The notes: a model not told the origin generated them from the letters alone. Counted from the stretch's first letter, positions 1 to 11,615 are shown. The stretch: DNA of 64,000 nucleotides from Coriaria nepalensis (GCA_027186245.1 CP114499.1:4593001-4657000); one strand, 5' to 3'. A program made the numbers and translations.

Positions 1-312
1 TTGGATGGAGCATTCTTTTTTAATCCTATTTATCAGTTTCACATTATTATATTATACATCACATAAATTTTGGATATAATTATGATAGATCCGTCTACCA
101 TAAATATGGGTCACTTAAAAGTTTCTAAAATTTATGGGTGAAAAGGAGGGAGGCAGAATAATTATGACTCAAGATACTTTATAATCGAAAGAGGATACAT
201 ATCAATGACTAAGAAAGTATCCTCAATCAGTTAGAGGATATATATTACTGAGAATATATCTCTTACATCAATTAATAAAGATGGTTTCTCCAACCAAAAG
301 CATACAAGATTT
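1..312. other. AT-rich flank, no gene seen
   Basis: No open frame or recognisable protein remnant was found. It is the sequence outside the first retrotransposon, whose left LTR begins at 313. Confidence 0.5.
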
Positions 313-2546
313 TGTTAGGAATACATCTTATTGTCTTTTCTAATCTTCTATAAGATCAAAGTTCTTTATGTTAGAAATCGGGTTTAAAATTTCATGGCTG
401 AAACGATTATTCGTTCCGGTATATAATAATAAAATTTTCTAAAAACATTTAGCAATCATTTATATATATATAAATTAACCTTAAACGCTAGGAGGAGGAA
501 TCATATCTTTGTCTACGCAAATCGACAGTTAAGACTCACACTATGATCTTCCAAGTCGATTCTCAACGCACTAGGACATGTGTGAGCACGTAGAAATGAC
601 AAAGTTTTCTTTCTTTTAAGTGATCTCTACGCATCATCCACTTCTCTTCTAAAATAATTAGAATATGATGTATTTATATAATTCTTTTAGAGTTTTTATT
701 TAATATTATATTTATTTTAAACACTTTAAATTAATTTAAATTAATAATTCAAATATAATATTAAATAATAATAAAATCATGAGATATTTTTTAGTGATCT
801 CTTTGGTCAAATATTTTCAAATATAATTTAAAATAAAATCTTATATATTTTTTTAAAAATCATATTTTATTTAAATATTAAATTAGTTTTTCAAATCAAT
901 TTAAATTTGAATTTACTATTTTTAATATTAAATTAACATATTTAATATTATATAATATATTTAATTCAAAATTAAATATTATTATTTTATAAAGTGAATT
1001 TCGAAATTCCCTATATTAAAATAATATTTAAATATATCTTTTAATTAATTAATTATATAATTAACTAATTAACATTAATTATCTAATAATTATACAATTG
1101 CCCTATAAAAATATTTTATTTGTAAATAAACACTTTCTCTTCCTTTTTCATTACTCTTATCCTATACGGTGTTTTACAGAGAAAACTTGAGGATACCTAT
1201 AATTTCAAGCTACAATAAATTAGATTATTAATTAAATTATTTAATCTAATAAATCTTACCAACTAAGCTCAATATTATTTCACTAAGAATATGCGATTAA
1301 TCGGACTCTTGCAATTATAGAATAAATTACTGAGCAATCTCTAATAGTCAATTGATATTATCATTACATGCAATTTAATCATCCAATAATTGATTCATAA
1401 TTAAAGCCGGTTAAAATTACATTTTTACCCCTCTAATTATCTCTTTATCCTTAAGTATCATTAATCCACTAGTGAACGGTCAATTTATAACTTAATTATA
1501 AATTTGAGTTTAAAACCATTCAGTTTCAAAATTAACTCTTAAGGGAACAATTATTCAATCTTCTACGAAGAAGGTTTGGATTTCATATCTGTAAATCATG
1601 TTCTCATCCGCTTATCTCAATGAACCTTAAAAACAAAAGTATTTAGCCTGTTTTAAAAACAAACTGTAACGAGTAAATCAAATGATCCAATTGATATAAA
1701 CAGGAGTTCATGACTACTCAGGATTCAGATTGATATACATATGATCATCTATTGATATGAATAAAATTCTTTATGAAAAATAGTATGTTGAAACAATTAG
1801 TATGATAAGTACATTCAACACTTTAACCATTACTGTACTTGGAAAACAAGTAGTAAAATTCAACAATTACTATTGAATTTGGAATTTTTCGATTGTTTCA
1901 TGATATGATATACATATTATTGTACTTATTACATGCTTTTAGAGTACTATATCCAACACTTTAACCATTTTCTTTTCCAAATTCATTTATATACAATATT
2001 ATATTTTAGGAACTTCAATGCATTAACATAAATTGCAGAAAGATAAAGAACACAAAATTTTTATAAGGTTTGGAAAAGCCTACTCCACTGGCTCTAAAAA
2101 GTTCATCGGAAAGCTAATAATACTATGATAAAGTCTCAAATACAAGTTCTCAGATATACATGTGATTTTGAACAAAACAAAGATCTCAGATCTAATACTT
2201 CCAACAAAAATCAATCACAGATTTTCTAAGAAATGAGTCACAAAACCTTTCTAACAACCAGAAGAACAAAGATCATACCAGAGATCAAGTAACTATGAAA
2301 CAATTGATCAAACCCTATTCACGAGAGAGAGAAAGAGAGAGAGTAATCGCACCATAACCGGAAACCAAGCGAGAACAAGAAAATGAGATTGTTTTTTAAT
2401 TAACTAGGTAAATAGGATATAAATACTTTCGGTTTATTTGACCCGACACAGGTTAATGGAATCTTGTTTGTCCCGATGGTTGCTTGGGCAATACATCCGG
2501 ATGGATTAGGCCATACATCCTAATTAGGCATCGCCAACATCTAACA
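313..2546 (-). repeat. Left (3') LTR of copia A, split by a solo LTR
   Basis: 313-368 and 1964-2546 together match 5646-6262, sharing for example the run from AAGATCAAAGTTCTTTA through TTTTCTTTTCCAAATTCAT. The 1.6 kb between them is a foreign solo LTR plus one copy of its target duplication. Without the insert the LTR is about 640 bp. Confidence 0.85.
369..1958 (-). mobile_element. Solo LTR (1590 bp) with perfect TSD
   Basis: It begins TGTTAGAAATCG and ends TATCCAACA. It is flanked on both sides by CTTTA (364-368 and 1959-1963), which occurs once at the matching spot of the other LTR of element A (AGTTCTTTAAGCATTTTC). Its body matches the LTRs at 9520-11400 and 14950-15715, so it belongs to the copia D family. 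No internal domain remains, so it is a recombination remnant. The strand is inferred from the orientation of the related full element. Confidence 0.9.
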
Positions 2547-5500
2547 AACTCCACCTTGAGGCACAATTAACCCTTCCATATTAGTTTTCATAGTGCTACG
2601 ACCTTCATAAGATAAACCATCCCTCATAACCAAGTTTTGAGTAATAAGATTACTCAAGATGTAAGAAGTCTAGGTAACTGTTTTAAACCTTAAAGTGATT
2701 TATTAAGTAAACATGCATAATCAAGATGTTTCTTATCTAAAAATCTTATTGGTTGATTTATATAAATGGTCTCTTCTAACTCACCATGTAAGAAAGCATT
2801 TGTTACATCTAATTGTTCAAGTTCAAGATCAAAATAAGTAACCATAGATAACATCAGCATAGAAATACTTGAGGTTATGAATAACTTGTCTTTTCCCTCT
2901 ATCTTTGATTAACTAGTAATTAGATATATTATCATGATTAGATGGTTCTAAGACCCGAGTTGCATTAAATTATTCTCTTTAACCCTCATTTGTGTCTTGC
3001 ACATCCTCATATGTGTCAAGTAGATTAAGGGGGCTGCCCTTCTGTTGCTGCCCAGATGGACTTGCAATGGTTGCATGTTCCATCTTAATTTTATCATCCT
3101 CATTTATATTTTGTGTAGTAGAAGCATCATTGGATGTACCTACATAGATGTTGGTAGTTTTACAAGAAAAGTCACATTCTCTAAATACTACATATCTACT
3201 TATTATTATTCTAACACTCACTGCCTCTCTATCCCATAGCCTATATCCCTTGGTTCCTTCTTGATATCAAAGAAAAATATCTTTTTGAGACCTATAGTTT
3301 AATTTCTCATCTGACTTATGTGCATATGCGAGACAACCAAATACTCTTAGAAGATTCAAGTTAGGTTTTCTATTATGCCATTTTTCAAAAGGACATGTCA
3401 GATTTAACACTTAGAATGACTCTTATTCATATGGTAGGTGCAATTTTTACAACTTCTCCCCAAAAAGTCTTAGGCAAGCTAGAATTAAATGATAGACATC
3501 TCACTTTTTCTAGAAGTGTTATATTCATTCTTTCAGCTACCTCACTTTGTTGTGAGAGTTTTTATGAATGTCCTATGTCTAAGTATCTCTTAATCATTAC
3601 AAAAGTTATCAAATACATTATTACAAAACTCTAGGTCATTATCAGTCCTAAAAGTCTTAACCTTTCTATCTATTTGATTTTCTACAAGATTTTTTCATGT
3701 CTTAAATTTTTCTAAAGTTTCATTCTTAGACTTAGGTAGATGTACCCATACGATCCTATAATAATTATCAACAATTGATAAGAAGCATATATTCCCACCA
3801 TGGAGGTGACCTTTTTAGGTCCCTACAAATTAGAATATACATATTTTAAATAGTTTTTAGACAGATGCATACCCTTTGAAAAATGTAGTCTATGTTGCTT
3901 ACTGAAAATGTAAGTTTCACATAATGACAAAGAAGAAACATAAGCATTACCAAGTAGTCCTTGTTTACACAAGGCAGATATACATTTCTCACTCATATAG
4001 TTTAATCTCAAGTGTCAAGTATCTGTCTTAACAGTGTTGGCAGAGATCAAGGTAGTATCAGTATTGGAGTGAAAATAGAAATCACACAGAACATACAATC
4101 TGTTTTTCTCAATGCTCTTTAGAACAAGTCTCATATTTTTATAGATAGTCATGCAACCATTTTCAGCAATGTATGAACATCCAGAATCATTTAGTATACC
4201 AAGTGATATCATGTTTCTTTTCAAATCAAGAATATAACTAATATCTATCAATACAATTAATTTACTCATACAATTTCAGAGAAATATCCTTAAACGTACA
4301 AATATTACGCAATACTAGATTCAGTATCAACAAAATTTTGAAACAAATATTTATTCAGACAATATGAAAAGTATATCTTGAATCTAAGATCTACTCATTT
4401 ATAGTAATATATTTTGAGATATTTAGAACTTCACAATTGGTATTGTTTCCATCTACTACTAGATTTCCTTCTCATTAGGTTGATTCTATTTTTTAAGATT
4501 AAAAGCATAGCAGTCTTTTTTAAGATGACCATGTTTATTACAATAGTAATATTTCCTAGATTCATCTTTATTCTTTTTCTTATCATAATATTTTTTCTTT
4601 TCAAATTTTTATTTGAACAATTTGCATTATCTTTCTTTTTCTTTTTTTGTACTTTTTATAAACATATTACTATTGGTTCTTTTTGAAGCATTCAATTCTA
4701 ACTTTCTAGCCTTAAGACTAGCTATGACTAACCCAGAACTAGGTATAGTACCATAATATTAAGAACATTTTGAACTACAACATATTCATCACCTAAGGTT
4801 TATAACAAAATCATAGCATGAGATGTGTCATCTATAGCTTGATATGTACCCTTAAGAGCTAACACAAGTTTTAAAATTTTATGTATATTATTATCAAGAT
4901 ATTTAGAATTATCCATCTTCCAAAAAAATAAAGAACCTTTTATGAAAGCTAAATCAAGAGTAGTTCTAACAGAATAAGTGCTTAGAAGCTTACCCAAGAG
5001 AGAGAGAGCAGTCTATTCTCCATCCACTTTTCTCAAAACCTTCTCTAAGAGATTTAAGATTAACAAATTATAGGCATCTTTATCTATATTTGCTTTATCA
5101 CCTTTAATACACTAATTCCATCCTTATTGTGTGAGAGTAAAACTCTCATTTTCTTCTGTCGTGTTCCTAAATCAATTTTCCCATCAAATGTGAGAATATC
5201 AAGGTGCGTTGTAGTAATCTCTCTCGGATTAGTGTATTAAAAAAAGTTTGAGCACTACATAATCACCACACAATCAAACTTGACAAAAACAATTTGATAC
5301 TTAAGAGAGAGTATATAACCATTATGCCAAGAGAAATATTAGTAAATTTATTTGAAGAAATCAAGAAAACTGATTAGGTTTTATTTTAGAAAACTAATTA
5401 GAGAATACAATGCACGATTCCACAAAACATAATATTTCATAACATACAAGTATGATTTAACTAAGATCACACAAATCAAAGGTGCCTATTTTCAAACCTC

Positions 5501-5645
5501 AATTTCAAGAAACATATAAATTAGATTAAAAAACCCTAGCACAGATCTATTTTAGCCATAAGTTCAATCACACAAAATATATTCACAAGAGTTTAATAGA
5601 AGTCAAAATTAGAGAAAGTTAAAACTAGCTTTGATACCGCTATTA
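2547..5645 (-). pseudogene. Copia A gag-pol relic
   Basis: Read on the minus strand, in element order: a gag piece near 4800-4997; a zinc-knuckle relic near 4500-4562 (CNKHGHLKKDC, with the first Cys replaced by Tyr); a protease-to-integrase linker (4015-4269); the GAG pre-integrase segment (3823-4011, with LNYMSEKCISALCKQGLL and SKQHRLHFSKG); part of the integrase-to-RT linker (2979-3221); and the start of the reverse transcriptase near 2640-2850 (LEQLDVTNAFLHGELEETI). It then runs almost directly into the polypurine tract. The catalytic half of RT and the RNase H are missing. Many stops and shifts; not translatable. Confidence 0.8.
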
Positions 5646-6262
5646 TGAATATATCTTTCTCTCTTTTCTAGTATTTTCTAAGATCAAAGTTCTTTAAGCA
5701 TTTTCTTTTCCAAATTCATTCAAATACAATATTATATTTCAAGAACATCAATGCATTAACATAAATCACAGAAAGATAAAGAACACATAATTTTTACGTG
5801 GTTCGGCGAAGTCTACTTCACAAGCTCTGAAAAATTTATCGAAAAACCAATAATACTATGATAAAGTCTCATATACAAGTTCTCATATATACATACGATT
5901 TCAAATAAAAATACAGATATCAAATCTAATACTTCCGATAGAAATCAGTCACCGATTTTCTAAGAAATGAGTCACAAAACCTTTCTAACAATCAGAAGAA
6001 CAAAGATTATATTAGAGATTGAGTAACCATAAAATAATCAATCAAACGTTAATAACGAGAGAGAAAGAGTATTCGCACCATAATTAGAAACCATGCGAGA
6101 ACAAGAAAATATGATCATTTTCTTAATTAACCAGGTAAAGAGGATATAAATATTTCCGGACTAATTTGATCCGCCATAGGTTAATGGAATCCAATTTAGC
6201 CCAATGATTACTTGACGTTACATCCAGATAGGGGACATCGATCCTAATTAGGCGTCACCAAA
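5646..6262 (-). repeat. Right (5') LTR of copia A
   Basis: Direct repeat of 313-368 plus 1964-2546 at roughly 85% by eye. Its outer end stops at CACCAA, without the TCTAACA terminus seen in the left copy, so the end nearest the lycopene cyclase gene is eroded or truncated. Confidence 0.8.
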
Positions 6263-6467
6263 GCTGTCTCTTTAGGATAGCATTGTTCGGTTCCAAGGCA
6301 ATTCCGTAGATTGTCATAAAAAAAATTATATGCCGTAAGAGCGTATAGACTGAAAAATTTAAAGTGGAATGACATATTGACAGTTATCAGAAACAGAAAG
6401 TAATAGTGTACGCAAATGCCTCGGGTTCACAATTGGTGTACAACAAACAAACCATATATCTTGCCCA

Positions 6468-7979
6468 CTAATCTGCATCCTTTACCAGGTTGTTGATCAT
6501 GTTTACCAAAGGCAGAGTCCCCTTTGCCATTATCTCTACTCTAGAAGTATTCGAGGCATGAGAGAACAATGAAAGCCCAAAAAACAAAAGCTCGGGAAGA
6601 AACAAACGAGAAGACAAGAATCCATGCCAGTAATGAGGTTCAAGATCGAAAAACGCATTGAAAAACCTCCTAGTACCGTCCAAATCAAGCTTCAATAAAA
6701 CATCCATACCAAAACAGAAAAACTCCCTTTGCCTCCTCCTTTCTATAGGCCATAACTCTCTCCAAACTTCTGATGACAGTTCATTCCCTACAAGGCTTCT
6801 TTCCGATCCGAGGTATTGAACTATCGTATTTGCTATAATTGGAGCTGCTGCTAAAGTCCTAGCCACCATGTACCCAGTTGATGGGTGGACCATCCCAGCG
6901 GTCCCACCAATTCCGACGACTCTTTGAGGTAGCACAGGGAGGGGCCCACCCATAGGAATCACGCATCTCTCATCTTCTTCAATGTTCTTAACTTTTATCC
7001 CTAAATGTCTTAATCTAGCCACCAATCTTTCTTGGATATCCTCCATAGGTAATCCTGGGCGAGCAACTAGGGAAGTTTCTTCTAAAAAGATCCTATTCGA
7101 AGAAAAGGGCATTGCATAAAGAAATGTGGGGATTTTACTATTCCCTTCCTTCAAGACAGAATTGTTGTTCAGATGTGAATCTCTCCAATCCATAAACACC
7201 ATTTTATCTACATCAAATGGGTGTTCTTCTACTTCAGCTAAAATCCCGTATGCTACTTGATAACCTGGATTATAAGGCTTATCGTATTGAACAAGGCATC
7301 TAGAAAACCCAGTTGCATCTAGGACTATAGAAGCCTGAATAGTCACCCCATCATTGCAAATTAAATAAGATTTGAACTCTTCATGAATAACCTGAATAAC
7401 TTTAGCTTGATGGAACTTGACTCCATTTGATATACATTTTTGCAACATTTTCGACTTGAGTTGCTTCCTATTAACCCTCCCATAAGGCCGGGATAAATCC
7501 TTGGTCGATTTTTCGTCAATGTACACAACAGCACCGGACCAAGTGGTGTCAAGGCAATCAAGCAAGTCCATGGAGTCAAATTCATCAACCCAAACTCCAT
7601 AGTTATTGGGCCAGATCAACTTAGGAGCTGGATCGATCGAACAAACCGAAAGGCCTGCTTCTGAGACTTGCTGTGCGACAGCTAGTCCGGCTGGCCCACC
7701 TCCCACAACTGCAAGGTCTATTACAAGGCCTTTTGACGGGTCGTAAATGGGAAGCTCAAAGGCAAGATTTTCTTTCTTGGTCTCTGGAACAAGCTCTAGC
7801 AGAGCATAACTAGCCTTAACTCGGACATTTCTACTGCATTTGAGAGTAGATTTTCTGGGACCAAATTTGAGATCCTGGGTTTGAAACTTTGAGCGGGTGG
7901 AATTACTCAATTTCTCTGCAAACCCATCTAATGGTTGCAAAAAACCAAGCTTGCTGTGCGTTTTAAGTATAGTATCCAT
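6468..7979 (-). CDS. LCYB: Lycopene beta-cyclase, plastid
   Basis: Converts lycopene to gamma- and then beta-carotene by closing beta-ionone rings at both ends; it acts in plastids at the branch of carotenoid synthesis. The single uninterrupted frame gives 503 residues, the usual length, and no intron, as is normal for this family. The N-terminus is rich in Ser, Lys and Arg and acidic-poor, typical of a transit peptide, with mature-type sequence from about residue 80. The Rossmann FAD/NAD motif VVGGGPAGLAVAQQ lies at 91-104, the conserved block WPNNYGVWVDEF at 123-134, RPYGRVNRKQLKSKM at 164-178, LDATGF at 220-225 and the essential acidic FLEET at 298-302. GGTAGMVHPSTGYMVAR follows. The start at 7979 is the first ATG. 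No lesion is seen. The chromoplast paralogues and epsilon-cyclase are less likely from the N-terminus. Copia element A ends about 200 bp past the stop codon, so the 3' UTR may run into it. Confidence 0.97.
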   Translation of the reverse strand: MDTILKTHSKLGFLQPLDGFAEKLSNSTRSKFQTQDLKFGPRKSTLKCSRNVRVKASYALLELVPETKKENLAFELPIYDPSKGLVIDLAVVGGGPAGLAVAQQVSEAGLSVCSIDPAPKLIWPNNYGVWVDEFDSMDLLDCLDTTWSGAVVYIDEKSTKDLSRPYGRVNRKQLKSKMLQKCISNGVKFHQAKVIQVIHEEFKSYLICNDGVTIQASIVLDATGFSRCLVQYDKPYNPGYQVAYGILAEVEEHPFDVDKMVFMDWRDSHLNNNSVLKEGNSKIPTFLYAMPFSSNRIFLEETSLVARPGLPMEDIQERLVARLRHLGIKVKNIEEDERCVIPMGGPLPVLPQRVVGIGGTAGMVHPSTGYMVARTLAAAPIIANTIVQYLGSERSLVGNELSSEVWRELWPIERRRQREFFCFGMDVLLKLDLDGTRRFFNAFFDLEPHYWHGFLSSRLFLPELLFFGLSLFSHASNTSRVEIMAKGTLPLVNMINNLVKDAD

Positions 7980-8639
7980 GATACCTTACCAAAATCAAAC
8001 ACCCACAATTATCTGGGTCTGAAATTTACGCAGACATAACTTCAAAACGAAGAACAAGAACCTTCTAGCCCCAGAATCAAAGAAACTTAGGAAAGAACTA
8101 AACAATAAGAAATGGCAGAAGAAGTATCGAAATTTGAGATGGGTCCTGGAACTTGTACCAGATTTATCGCTGGAATTCGAGAAGGAATCATAAGCAATTT
8201 AGATGGAGATTGCCCAGATTGAAGAGGCACTGTGTTGAAAGAGAAAAGACATAGTAAATGAAAAAACTGGGGAGGGGCTTCTTCTGGTAAGAGATTTCAC
8301 AATTGTGGAGCATGCTCCTTCTCTTGTCCCAGAACAAGATGGAATCTTTCGAATTAGAAACACTACCAAAAAAATGAATGGAATTAAAGCAAAAATTCGG
8401 ATAATATTATCCACGGTCTACTACCAGGCAATGGAGTGGTCCACGTTTCCTCACAGTGACACGTTTCGGAATCTGGATAAATCATATTAAGCCACGTGTC
8501 GGTAAGATCGCCGTTGATTAGTGCTTGCCAGAGCGTGCTTTTTCCTTGTTTGGCAAAAACCTACCTGCCATAATCAGATACAGTCCGAGGGAAAGAGGGT
8601 GAGGAAGTGAGGGCAAAAAATCGAAAGTTGAATCGGAGG
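7980..8639. promoter_or_regulatory. Head-to-head intergenic region, LCYB / SEC14-like
   Basis: 660 bp separate the divergent starts of LCYB and the SEC14-like pseudogene, so both promoters must be here. CACGTG (G-box core) lies at 8493-8498 within GCCACGTGTCGG. A perfect 14-bp palindrome, GGATAATATTATCC, lies at 8399-8412 and presents GATAA (I-box core) on both strands. Both are classical elements of light-regulated plant promoters. The 7980-8240 side reads as an LCYB 5' leader without an obvious open frame. Function is inferred from motif and position only. Confidence 0.5.
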
Positions 8640-9070
8640 ATGGGAAGCAATCCGAACGATTTCTCAGTGATGGTAGTACAATCGGATCTGGGAATCGATT
8701 CACGGCCCTTGCTACCCGGAACCACGGAGAGAGATAGAAGAGCAGGACAACTGGCATGATTGCTCTCAACACCTTTCCCCCGACGAGGACTTTTCTGATC
8801 TCGACCTTTTACAGTTCTTTTGCTTCGACGGCTCGGATAAGAATGGAAACCGAATCTTGCGCATAGTCGGAAAGTAATTTCCCGGTAAACAATCACTTTT
8901 TGTTGTTCGTTTGTTTCGATTATTTTCAGAGTTTGATTGAAAATTGGAAAGTCGTTTATGATCATTCTGTTTGGGAACCTCAAGTTATGGGAATAGTTTA
9001 ACTGCGAATTGATAGTTTATGTACATCTACGCAAAGGATTCACTAATAATGCCGTGTCGATTTGGAAATT

Positions 9071-9418
9071 TGTTAATATGGCCAATATCGAACCGAACGA
9101 GCTCCGAGATGGGAGGTAGATTAGAGAGAGAGAAAAACAAATAAAATGAGAGAAATTATTTCATTACTCGAAAGTTTTTCCTTATAAAAATTACTACATG
9201 CTTACCATCACTCAAAACCCTTCTCTCTCCTAAAACCCATGGCTACTACTGCCAATTTTTCCCTTTCTTGCTATACTCTCTCTCTTACCTGTCCTAAACT
9301 ACACGTAGTCAAAACAGCTTGTCCAAAGCTACACTGTAATCTCGTAGGTGAGTAGGGAACTTAACCATTAACCATCCTCTTGGGCCGGTTGGTGGTTTCT
9401 TGACCCATCCCCTTATCA
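9071..9418 (-). repeat. Left (3') LTR of gypsy C
   Basis: Starts TGTTAATATGGCC and ends CCTTATCA; direct repeat of 20441-20813. The left copy lacks about 25 bp present in the right copy (around TGAAAATGCATGAAAACACC). Confidence 0.85.
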
Positions 9419-9519
9419 ATCATGAAGAATCTATCCTTAAGGTTGAAAGTTGGGTGTAATTTCTGGAACATAGCAACGTTCTCCCATAAAGTCTCATCAA
9501 GTGGGAGCCCACTCCATTA
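9419..9519 (-). pseudogene. C-terminal end of gypsy C polyprotein
   Basis: The minus strand reads SGLPLDETLWENVAMFQKLH and then TFNLKDRFF, the chromodomain-like C-terminal segment of gypsy integrase, running into the 3' LTR. It is separated from the rest of pol by the 6.2-kb copia D insertion. Confidence 0.75.
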
Positions 9520-11400
9520 TGTTAGAAAATGAGTTCAAAATTGAAATGATTAATTGGTTTAAGTATATAATAAAAAATTTTAGAAATTTTTTATTAGTGA
9601 TTTATATATATATATATAAATTAATTTTATATTTATATAAAGATGTCATATCTTATCCTATGTGAATCGATTATCAAGATTTATATCATAATTTTCCAAG
9701 TCGATCCTCAACATAATATAACGTATGTAGACACGTAGAGATGATAAAATTTTCTTTTTCTTTTCTCTTAAAAAAATCTCTTCATAAAAAATCTCTTTTT
9801 TTCTATTTATGAAAAAAGTTATATAGTTTTTACATCAGAAAATAATAATTAGAATATGATATATTTATAGAGTTTTATTAGATTTTTCAATTTAATTTAA
9901 ATATTTTAAATTAATTGAATTGATGATTCAATTATAATATTAAATAATAAGATAATCATTATATGATATTTTCGATATGGTTAAACCTTTTCAAATTCGA
10001 TTTAAAATATAATTTCATCTATTTTAAATCATATCATATCTTTAATGATATATTTGATTTAGTCAAATATTTTCAAATCTTATTTAAAATAAAATCCCAT
10101 ATATTTTAAATCAAATCATATCGTATTTGAATTTTAAATAAAATTTTCAAACTAATTTAAGTTTGGCTTACTTAATCTTAATATTAAATTAATATCTTAT
10201 ATCAATTTAATATTATATATAACAGATTTAGCTCAAAATCAAATATATTATTATTTAATATATGAATTTCAAAATTCATCATTTAAACTACATCTTTTAA
10301 TTAATTAATTAATATTGATTATCTCATAATTACAAATTTTCTCTAAAAAATTATTTTCTTACAAATAAGTTTTTTTTTAACTTTTGTCATTATTACCTTA
10401 AACAATATTTTATAAAAGCGATACGGGAACCATTAACCCATAATTTCAAGCTTTAATAGATTATATTGTTAATTAAACTCTTTAATTCAATACAGTTAAT
10501 TTATTAATCTCAATATTATTCTACTTAAAATATAATATTGCACTCTTGTAATTATAGAACAAATTATTGAGAAATTTCTAGCAGACCATTGATATTATCA
10601 TCACATGCATTTAATCATCAAAAAATTAATTCATAATTAGAACTGGTCAAAATTATCATTTTACTCCTCTAATTATCTCTTTATACTTAAATATCATTAA
10701 TTCATTAGTGAACGGTCAATTTATAACTTGATTATAAATTTGAGTTCAAAACTATTCAGTTCCAGAATTAACCCTTAAGGGAACCAATATATAATCTTGT
10801 ATGAAGAATGTTTAGATTTCATATCTATAAATCATGTTCTCAGCCACTTATCCCAATGAATCTCCAAAACAAAATATTTAGCATGTTTTGCAAACAAATC
10901 GTGATGATTGAATCAAAAGATCCAGTTGACATAAACGTGAGTTTATGAATACTCAGGATTCAAATTGATCTGCATATAATTATCTATTGATATAAATAAA
11001 ATTCTTTATGGTAAATGACATGTTAATAGAGAATTAACTCATATTGGGTCATGTCTTATATAATCCAATTATATAAAATACTTCTATTAAGATGTATATC
11101 TATATTAGTGATCTGGATCTATATCACTCATATTTATAATGCTAGCGGACCGTATTAGCAACCATTAATTAAAGATTTTATAGTTTAATATACTGCAGAC
11201 AATTTAATTCATTATCCATAATCTTAATCTTTTCGTACCAATATAAGATTATAGTTACATGAATGAATTTGGAATTTTTTGATATTTATACATAGTTTCC
11301 AATAATAATTCATTCAAAATAATTATATAGAAAAATGTCACTTTTATTAATTTCATTAAAACAATATTTATCACTTACTTTCAGGACACAATGCCCAATA
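9520..11400 (-). repeat. Left (3') LTR of copia D
   Basis: Begins TGTTAGAAAATG and ends GCCCAATA, 1881 bp, very AT-rich. It shares ordered blocks with 369-1958, for example the run around TGAACGGTCAATTTATAACTT and the one around ATTTGAGTT. It is the longest copy of this LTR in the window. A (TA)n run lies near 9600-9617. Confidence 0.8.
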
Positions 11401-11555
11401 TTGGTACCTAATGATGTCTCAACTTGATAACCTGAGAATCCAAGGCGGTAAGTGGCTCAACAAGTGGGTGGTTGTTGACTATGGGAGAGGGAAGTGGCAT
11501 AGAGGTGGCAGAATTAGGATGTGGAAAATGCTTCAAAATCAACACATGAAAAATT
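11401..11555 (-). repeat. Duplicated fragment of gypsy C pol
   Basis: About 155 bp nearly identical (roughly 90% by eye) to 15716-15870, encoding on the minus strand SIVNNH and EPLTALDSQVIKL near the gypsy C-terminus. It lies between a complete copia D LTR and a second tail of that LTR, where a simple insertion would not place gypsy sequence. Confidence 0.75.
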
Positions 11556-11615
11556 GAATATTTTAATTTCATTAAAACAATACTCACCACATGTTTTTAG
11601 GACACCATGCCCACA
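11556..11615 (-). repeat. Second tail of the copia D LTR
   Basis: Matches 11343-11398 (TTAATTTCATTAAAACAAT through GACACCATGCCCA) and abuts AACTCCCACTTG, the complement of a copia polypurine tract (CAAGTGGGAGTT). This is the true LTR/internal junction of element D. Confidence 0.7.

Larger units (their letters stand above)
313..6262 (-). mobile_element. Degenerate Ty1/copia retrotransposon A
   Basis: Two diverged direct repeats (313-2546, itself interrupted, and 5646-6262) flank copia-type gag and pol relics that read on the minus strand. At 2547-2560 the complement of a purine tract (CTCAAGGTGGAGTT) abuts the left LTR, as expected of a polypurine tract. At 5628-5639 the complement of CGGTATCAAAGC resembles the usual initiator-Met tRNA primer site, TGGTATCAGAGC. 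The left LTR is bounded by TGTTAG and CTAACA. The right LTR loses its last few bases near 6262, about 200 bp from the lycopene cyclase stop codon. No target-site duplication could be matched. Old and non-autonomous. Confidence 0.85.

Noticed and set aside
4414..4686. 90-codon plus-strand Phe/Ile-rich frame, membrane-like
   Set aside because: It is the complement of a Lys/Asn-rich copia gag and zinc-knuckle region (CNKHGHLKKDC on the minus strand).
8561..8983. 140-codon minus-strand frame near the LCYB promoter
   Set aside because: It is antisense to exon 1 of the SEC14-like pseudogene, whose plus-strand protein is recognisable; the minus frame has no domain.
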